Positions 57,975 through 64,000 of a DNA stretch of 64,000 nt are shown here, piece by piece (positions within the stretch are counted from its first letter, which is position 1; each line of letters opens with the position of its first letter). A program made the position numbers and the translations under genes. The notes under the pieces are model-generated. The model worked only from the letters and a program-made list of their open reading frames with translations. It ran no database searches and was not told the origin of the DNA. This stretch comes from Bettongia penicillata ogilbyi (lineage: Eukaryota > Chordata > Mammalia > Diprotodontia > Potoroidae), in assembly GCA_023548195.1 (NCBI GenBank), contig JAJHZJ010000808.1:248001-312000 (forward strand), written 5' to 3'.

Positions 57975-59055
57975 GAGTAAACAAAAGAAAAAAATTCTGA
58001 TGATAAAAAATTACTATGGTGACAAGGAAGATTAAAACACACACTCAGAAAAGAAAAAAAAAATCAAAGCCCCAACATCCAAAACCTCTAAGAAAAATAT
58101 GAATGGGTCTCAGGCAATGGAAGAGCTCAAAAAGGATTTTGAAAATCAAGTAAGAGAAGTAGAGGATAAATTGGGAAGGGAAACGAGAATGATGCAAGAG
58201 AATCATGGAAATACTGGATATTTACCAAGTCAATATCTTGGTAAAGGATATAAAACAATATTGAACAAAATGAGAGCATAGAAAACATAATTGGCCAAAT
58301 GACAAAAGAGGTACAAAAAGCCAATGAGGAAAAGAATCGATTGAAAAGCAGAACTGATCAAATGGAGAAAGAAGCACAAAAATTCACTGAAGAAAATAAT
58401 TACTTAAAAATTAGAATCAAGCAAATCAAAGCTAATGGTTTTATGAGAAATCAAGAAACAATAAAACAAAAATCAAAAGAATGCAAAACAAAGTGAAATA
58501 TCTCATTGGAAAATAACTGGTTTGGAAAGTACATCCAGGAGAGATAATTTAAAAATTATTGTACTACCTGAACGTCATGATAAAAAAAAAGAGCTTTGAT
58601 ATCATCTCTCAAGAAATTATCAAGGAAAATTGCCTGATATTTTAAAACTAGAGGGTAAAAAAGAAATAGAAAGAACCCACCAATCACCTCCTGAAAGAAA
58701 TCCCCAAATGAAAACATCCAAGAATATTAAGAGTCAAGTTCCAGAGCTCCTAGGTCAAGGAGAAAATGTTGCAATGAGCCAGAAAGAAACAATCCATATA
58801 TTGTAGAACCACAGTCCAGATAACACAAGATTTAGCACTACCTATAATTAATGGATCAGAGGACTTAGAATATGATATTTCAGAGGGCCAAAAAATCCAG
58901 AGGATTTCAACCAAGAATCACCTACTCAGCAAAACTGAGTATTATCCTTCAAGGGAAAAATGGATTTTTAATGAAATAGAGGACTTTTAAGCATTCCTTG
59001 ATGAGATGACTTGAACTGAACAGAAAATCTGACTTTCAAATGCAAGACTCAAGAG
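57975..59055 (+). pseudogene. HAL1 class B ORF1, broken
   Basis: Starts MSKQKKKILMIKNYYGDKED and meets a stop after 20 codons. Later fragments: QAMEELKKDFENQVREVEDKLGRE (coil, from about 58111; shown only as landmark), KANEEKNRLKSRTDQMEKE (58319 on), an RRM-like block around 58530-58580, and a C-terminal 'ttcaaccaagaatcacctac' region around 58910. Not translatable as one protein. Confidence 0.82.
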
Positions 59056-59525
59056 AAGCATACAGAGATAAATAGGAATGGGAAATTATAAGGGACTTAA
59101 TAAGATTGAACTGTTTACATTCCTACACGGGAAGACATTTTTAAGTCAGGAGAAATTCCTCATTTTAAGGGCAGTTGGAGCATATATAGACTGTAGAGAA
59201 AGAATATATAAAGAGGGTACAGATGTGAGAAAGATGAGTGCGCTGGGAGAAAGGGAAAGAAGAGTTGGAATGGGGTAGATTATTTGACAGAAAAGACTTT
59301 GACAGCAAAGGAGAAGGTGGGGATGGTGGCAGCGAATGCTTCAAACTTACTTTCATTGGAATTGACTCAAAAAGAGAATAATGTACATGTTCAATTGAGC
59401 ATAGAAATCTGTCTTGCCCTACAGGAAAGTTGGAGGAGAAGGTAATAACTGACAGGGTGATCACAGAAAGGAGGGCAGATTGTGGAATCTGCTAGTCTGA
59501 AGTAAAATATTTTTGATGAAAGGCA

Positions 59526-59713
59526 GGGTGAAAAGAGAGACAATTGAATAAACAGGAGGAAAATAGGATGGTATGAAATACAGTTGGTAAAATTTTGAAG
59601 CAAGTTTCTCTGATAAAGGCTTCATTTTTCAAACATATAGAGAACTCAGGGTTAAAGGAGAGGATAGAATAAATGGGGGAACAGGATAGGATGGGAGGGA
59701 AATATAGGTAGTC
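59526..59713. repeat. 3'UTR module duplicated around an L1 snippet
   Basis: 'gggtgaaaagagaga...aaataggatgg' (from 59526) recurs, diverged, as 'gggttaaaggagagg...acaggatagg' (from 59649). Between them lies about 60 bp of L1 ORF2-region sequence ('tttctctgataaaggcttca', 'acatatagagaact'). Confidence 0.7.
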
Positions 59714-60150
59714 TTCCACAATTTGACTGTTATGGAAGTGTTTTGCATGATTTCACATGTACAACCTATATCAAATCACTTGCCTTTTCAGTGGGGGTGG
59801 ATGGGGAGGGAAAGAGAGAGCAAATTTGGAACTCAAAGTTCTAAAAACAAATGTTAAAAATTGTTTTTACATCCAACGGAGAAATAAGACATACAGGCAA
59901 TGGGGTATAGAAATCTATCCTGTCCTACAAGAAAATAGAGGGGAAATGGAGAAAGGTATAAGAGAAGGGAGGGGGGGTTATGATAGAAGGGAGGGCAGAT
60001 TGGGGAAAGGGTTAATCAGAGTGGATGCCATCTTGGGGTGGAGGAGGGGAGAGATGGGGAAAAATTTGGAACTCAAAGTGTTGTAGAAGTGAATGTTGAA
60101 AACTAAAAATAAATTAATTAAAGCAGATTAAAAAAGAAAAAAAGTACATT

Positions 60151-60439
60151 TGCCTAGAAGATTCTTTTACGGAGAACTCACACAAAACAAGTGCTCACAT
60201 GGAGGTCAGAAGTGACACAAGGATGCTTATTCATCTGTACAACTTTGGACCATCCAACATAGTGTGCCAGAATCAAAGAAGGTACTGTACTCTCTGAGTA
60301 AAGCAGAAATTCAGTAGCTCAAAAGAAACATGAGATTTACAAATTTAGAGACATCTCCACTCCAAACATTCATATGAACTATTTATGCCTGACCTGTGGT
60401 AGACCTTCTGAGCTGGTGTTTGTCTGATTTGCCATAGGG
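60151..60439. other. Unique or unrecognised sequence
   Basis: Nothing recognised. Confidence 0.5.
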
Positions 60440-60522
60440 ATGCAATGTACCTTCATCCCAACATAGTAATGTCGTTTTGGTCCTCTTCAAGAATAAAGGA
60501 CAATAGCAATGACAACAACATT
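60440..60522 (+). mobile_element. RTE-associated SINE, 3' tail in sense
   Basis: 'tggtcctcttcaagaataaa ggacaa' followed by CAA-type repeats. Opposite orientation to 11735-11880 and 18745-18895. Confidence 0.7.
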
Positions 60523-61034
60523 ATACACTTCTGAAAGTGAGATAGAAATTAGATTGTAAATCACCAAGTTTTCTGAGATGGTTCTTTCTTGACTTTGTTG
60601 CCCGAAGGAGAAAAAACAGTAATAGCAAAAAAAAGCTACCTATTCCAGTCAACTGTAGTTGCCAGGGTGATAAGGAAATGATTCTGACTAAAAGTGGATA
60701 CAGCTTCTTCCTCTCTATAAAACTGCTAGGAAATTGGAAAAATGGTTGTTTAGTTATGAGTAATTAGCTTCTGTGCTGTGACTGTACATTTAATTAATTT
60801 CTGAAAGTATGGATTGAGCGCCTACTGGGTACCTAGCACTATGTTAGTCTACTAGCATCATGATTTGAGGGGGCAGCCTAGCTTTGTTCTGTTACTGCTG
60901 CCATTGCTAGGGAGTGGGGGCAGCAAAGAGCAGGGATATTTAAGGATGAGCAAGATCTGTGACTGCTGCATCCAGACACTTGGGCTCACTAAAATTATCT
61001 CACTCAAAAGTGATCTATTTTGGGGGGAAAGTCA
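60523..61034. other. Unique; weak L2 trace at 60810-60850
   Basis: 'gagcgcctactgggtaccta gcactatgttag' hints at an antisense L2 3' end. Otherwise unrecognised. Confidence 0.45.
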
Positions 61035-61340
61035 TTGCAACAATAAGCATTTATTAAGTATGTACTAGGAATTGTTCTAAGCACTGTAGAGACAAAATAT
61101 GGCAAATAAAAAAACCCTATAGCTTCTGTGCTCAGGGAGCTCACATTCCAAAGGGTGATACAACATGTAAATACCTAGGAACTTACAAGATATAGACAGC
61201 ACGAGTAGAAGGTCATCTCAAAGGGAAGGCACAAGTTGTGGGAGGAATTGCCAAAAGCGAGATGAGAGTCAGGGAATCTTGTGAGGTAAGATTGAGACCC
61301 AAAAAGACATGGGAAATTTGGGAAGAGTGGGGTTGTATTG
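61035..61340 (-). mobile_element. L2 relic, antisense
   Basis: 'aagcatttattaagtatgta', 'gctcagggagctcacattcc aaaggg', 'tcaaagggaaggcacaag', in antisense L2 order. Confidence 0.72.
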
Positions 61341-62755
61341 CTAGACCCACAGGAAAGATTCACTGAAATGGAAAGTTCTGTGTGTTTCACCCAACATACT
61401 GTTCCTCAGAATAGCAGGGAAAGCAATGTGTTCTATCTGTGTCTACCTTCCCCTTGGATATTTTATGTGCTGTGGCAATACTATAAGCTGTTCTCAGTGG
61501 CAGGGGGTCAGTTTCAGGTACAAGTAAGTCTATAATAATTAAGCTATTCTGGGACAACCCAGGATGGTAAGGTGATTGATCACCTTGGGGATAATTTGAG
61601 AACCACAGAGAGATCAAAATTTCTACCTATTCATATCAACAAAATAATACACAGCAGCAAAAATAGAGGAAGCAGTTTTAAAAACAAATTAATTTTTAAA
61701 AGGAATCTACAATTAAACATTTAAAAACCCAGATTAAATAAACAAGTTACTTAATGGCTATTTAAAGTAACCTCAGGTGAAAGATTAATAACCCACTTGA
61801 ATTCAGGTGTTCTAGTTACCAGGATTTACTGCTAACCAAACTACAGTTTAACTTTAATGTGTGAATTTTTCAATACTATAACTTCATAGGTGGGACTTCA
61901 TCAGAAGAGATAGTTTTCTGAATGGGTGAGACTTCTATAGGTACAGTATCCCTAAGAAACATGACACTGAACCACCTTCAAATTCTAGTGTCCAGGCCAA
62001 TAAAGGCCTAAAGTGGAATTAATCTATTGCCTTAAGCATTGTGTAAGACTGTTCAGCAATCTTCTTTAGGCCTTGTATGAAGAACGGAAACCCTTTAGAC
62101 ATTTTCCTTCAGGGACACCCTTCAAGTCAAGAACCAAATAGAAGCAGGACCTGAAATTGGTAGATTTTAGAGGGAAACTTGATCTCCATCCAGAGGCAAA
62201 TGTCAGAGAAAAGTCAGTTGGTGCATGACCCAGAGGATAGCAGCTGGGTATTGCTGAAGTACTGCCTGTTTAGTAGCTGGCCAAGTTTTGAGTATCCAGT
62301 CACGAAGGAAATGAATTTTGCTTCCAGGTTCATTATGAGATTGTACTTAGAGGTTCTGCTGCTGCTCATGGTAACTGTGAAGTTTCAGAAATTGTTTTAT
62401 TTTATGACTAAAATAAACTGCATTCAAACAAGTCAAGTAAAAGATTCTCACTTGTTTGGGCCAGGCAGTGAATTTTAATTGTCCTATAGTTCTATTTTCT
62501 GGCTCATTTACTTTGTTATCCCATTTCCACTTTTATCTACTCGTAACATTCCTGAGCAGGAAAGAATACCACTCTGTCCTTGTCATTAAATAAGCTTGGA
62601 TAGCATTTAGAATTGTCTTCCTGGAAAACAGTAAAACGAGTCCGCAAAATATCCCTGCTGGGATAGAGAAGAAAATTCACAATACTTATTTCTGAAAATA
62701 TCTAAGCAAGGTGGATAATTTATTTTTCCATGGTTAATACTAATAGCAAAGTTAA
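61341..62755. other. Unique or unrecognised sequence
   Basis: No repeat or gene recognised. The 99-codon frame at 62179-62478 (+) has no domain. Confidence 0.5.
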
Positions 62756-62759
62756 ATAT

Positions 62760-62860
62760 GCTTGACTTTACGAGCTCCTCAAGGCAAGGATCTTAGCATC
62801 TCTTGCTAGAATAGATCTGTGTAATCTAGCACATAATAATTTTAGATAAGAATGAATTTA
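62760..62860 (+). mobile_element. Possible L2-type 3' tail
   Basis: 'cgagctcctcaaggcaagga' and 'taatctagcacataataatt' weakly match the L2 3' end. Confidence 0.45.
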
Positions 62861-63220
62861 TTATGAACTATGAATGTACTAGGATGTTATTAAGCAATAA
62901 TAGGATTAGGGGCCTGTTATTTCAGAAAATTAAAATAAAATAAATAACTAATACATGAGTTAGTCCTAGGACGTACTTAGAACCAAATACTGAGGTGGAA
63001 GGTTTTGGTGATTAAAAAGCTGAGTTGGTCTCATATCCTCCTATCTATTGATCTGTAATCATTGTAACCTGGCCTTTTTAAAGTACTTGATGACTAACAT
63101 ACCATGAAATTAACTTTGGAAAATGTTTTCAACCATCATATCATACTGGACATGCAATTATTTACTACAATTTTGCTTTGATAGAAGCAAAAATGCTTGA
63201 GTTTTTTTACACTCTATCTT
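62861..63220. other. Unique or unrecognised sequence
   Basis: Nothing recognised. Confidence 0.5.
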
Positions 63221-63455
63221 TATGATTTGCTGTTTTTTCAGTCATGTTTGACTCTTTGTGATGCCATTTGAGGTTTTCTTTGCAAAGATACTGGAGTGGT
63301 TTGCCATTTCCTTCTCCAGTTCTTTTTACAAACGAGGAAACTGAGGCAAACGGGGTTGGACGACTTGCCCAGGGTCACATAGCTACTAAGTGTCTGAGGT
63401 CGGATTTGAATTCACACAGTTGAGTCTTCCTGACTGTCAATCCTGCACTCTAGAA
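63221..63455 (-). mobile_element. MAR1-type tRNA-headed SINE with BovB/RTE-like 3' tail
   Basis: Antisense: 'cagtcatgtttgactctttg tgatgcc' (3' tail), 'gatactggagtggtttgcca', 'cgaggaaactgaggcaaacg', 'gcccagggtcacatagctac', 'gtcggatttgaattca'. The tRNA-like head end is truncated after 'tcctgcactct'. The least diverged of the three copies. Confidence 0.92.
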
Positions 63456-64000
63456 GAAATTTTAGAGGCTATCTCATTCAGTATGTACCTTACCAACAAT
63501 CAGTTCTATAATATCTTTGAGGTATTATCATTTAGCTTTGTGTGAAGACTTCTTTTGAAGGGGGATCCATTTATATTTATAAAGCACTTTGTGTTTTATG
63601 TACATGATTTCATTTGAATAGTTGCCATATTTTGAATTGTGTATGTGAAATATCAGTTTGATAGGTAAGCCAAAGATGGATTCAAGAAGAAAAATAAGGC
63701 AAATCAGTCAGAAGGCTAGTATTAAGTCCATGCAAGAGGTAAGAAATTTAGGTTAGAGGAATGTAAATAGAAAGGAGAGTATGGTTAGAAGAAACGTTGG
63801 CATATCAAATTCACTAGATGTGGTGGCTGATTAGATATGATGGGATGTAGGAGAAGGAAGATAAAAGAAAACTTGAAATTCATAACGGTGATTTTCAAGA
63901 ATGGTGCTGGTCTCAATAGAAATAACACTATTTTGAGGACAGAGATTTAGGGGAGACTATAATCAGCTACATTTTTGGACATATTAAATTTTAGATACCA
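63456..64000. other. Unique; weak MIR trace at 63565-63620
   Basis: 'ttataaagcactttgtgttt tatgtacatgatttcatttg' hints at antisense MIR. The rest is unrecognised. Confidence 0.45.

Larger units (their letters stand above)
55701..60150 (+). mobile_element. HAL1-type element, class B, split by an L1 insertion
   Basis: Sense: 5'UTR 55701-55962, L1 insertion 55963-57461, 5'UTR resumes 57474-57974, broken ORF1 57975-59055, 3'UTR to about 60150 with A-rich tail. No ORF2. Shares 5'UTR words with 33155-36315 ('aataatgcc', 'cagcaggaaaggtctg', 'gagttct'). The 3'UTR holds a rearranged block (59526-59713) and two L1-type end modules (about 59820 and 60060). Confidence 0.82.

Noticed and set aside
61570..61600. 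Short palindrome around 'aaggtgattgatcacctt'
   Set aside because: An 8-bp stem of this kind is expected by chance in 64 kb. No context suggests a site.
1..64000. CRISPR array, prokaryotic operons or phage
   Set aside because: Repeat spectrum, base composition and lack of dense coding are those of a mammalian genome. No regularly spaced repeats were seen.

Overview
The window looks like intergenic or deep-intronic DNA of a marsupial. The evidence is the repeat content: LINE-1 copies with metatherian-type ORF2 C-termini and 3' ends, tRNA-headed SINEs whose 3' ends resemble RTE/BovB, many MIR/CORE-SINE and L2 fossils, and several ORF1-only 'half-L1' (HAL1) retrotransposons. The sequence is A+T-rich, apart from a small CpG-rich island at 24.12-24.57 kb that belongs to a retrotransposon. 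I recognised no host protein-coding gene, no structural RNA gene and no CRISPR. I cannot name the species. Family names (HAL1, L1, L2, MIR, MAR1) come from recognition by eye, not from a database search.

The main content is a cluster of L1-lineage elements that have ORF1 but no ORF2 reverse transcriptase. Class A copies (ORF1 starting MPRKGKK or similar) lie at 1-2449 (-), 21923-24566 (-), 40915-43729 (+) and 50463-53177 (-), with a 3'UTR-only fragment at 53945-54794 (-). Class B copies (a different 5'UTR; ORF1 starting MSKQKKK where the start survives) lie at 33155-36315 (+) and 55701-60150 (+). Only the 21923-24566 copy has an uninterrupted ORF1 (368 codons, 22974-24080). It has a perfect 16-bp target-site duplication (TSD), dense CpGs and no ORF2, so it is young and must have moved with an ORF2 protein supplied in trans.

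Layout. 0-2.6 kb: HAL1 and an L1 tail. 2.6-20.8 kb: mostly unique DNA with L2, MIR and SINE fossils, a 1.4-kb L2 ORF2 relic (9.79-11.15 kb), an L1 relic (17.3-17.9 kb) and a palindromic MITE-like element (18.13-18.29 kb). 20.8-25.15 kb: a three-level nest, L2 (+) broken by L1 (-), itself broken by the young HAL1 (-). 25.2-33 kb: unique DNA with L1, MIR and SINE fragments. 33.15-37.05 kb: HAL1 class B and an L1 tail. 37-40 kb: mostly unique. 40.0-43.7 kb: L1 relic and HAL1 class A. 43.7-47.4 kb: unique DNA, an L2 relic and an L1 tail. 47.4-55 kb: an old L1 (-) lacking its RT domain, carrying two later insertions. 55.7-60.15 kb: HAL1 class B split by an L1. 60.2-64 kb: unique DNA with L2 and SINE fossils.

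The elements form an ecological system rather than a genetic pathway: autonomous L1s provide endonuclease and reverse transcriptase, and HAL1s and SINEs use them. The window records their relative ages through nesting. It also holds junctions suggesting template switching or 3' transduction between HAL1 and L1 RNAs (50.20-50.46 kb, 59.53-59.71 kb).
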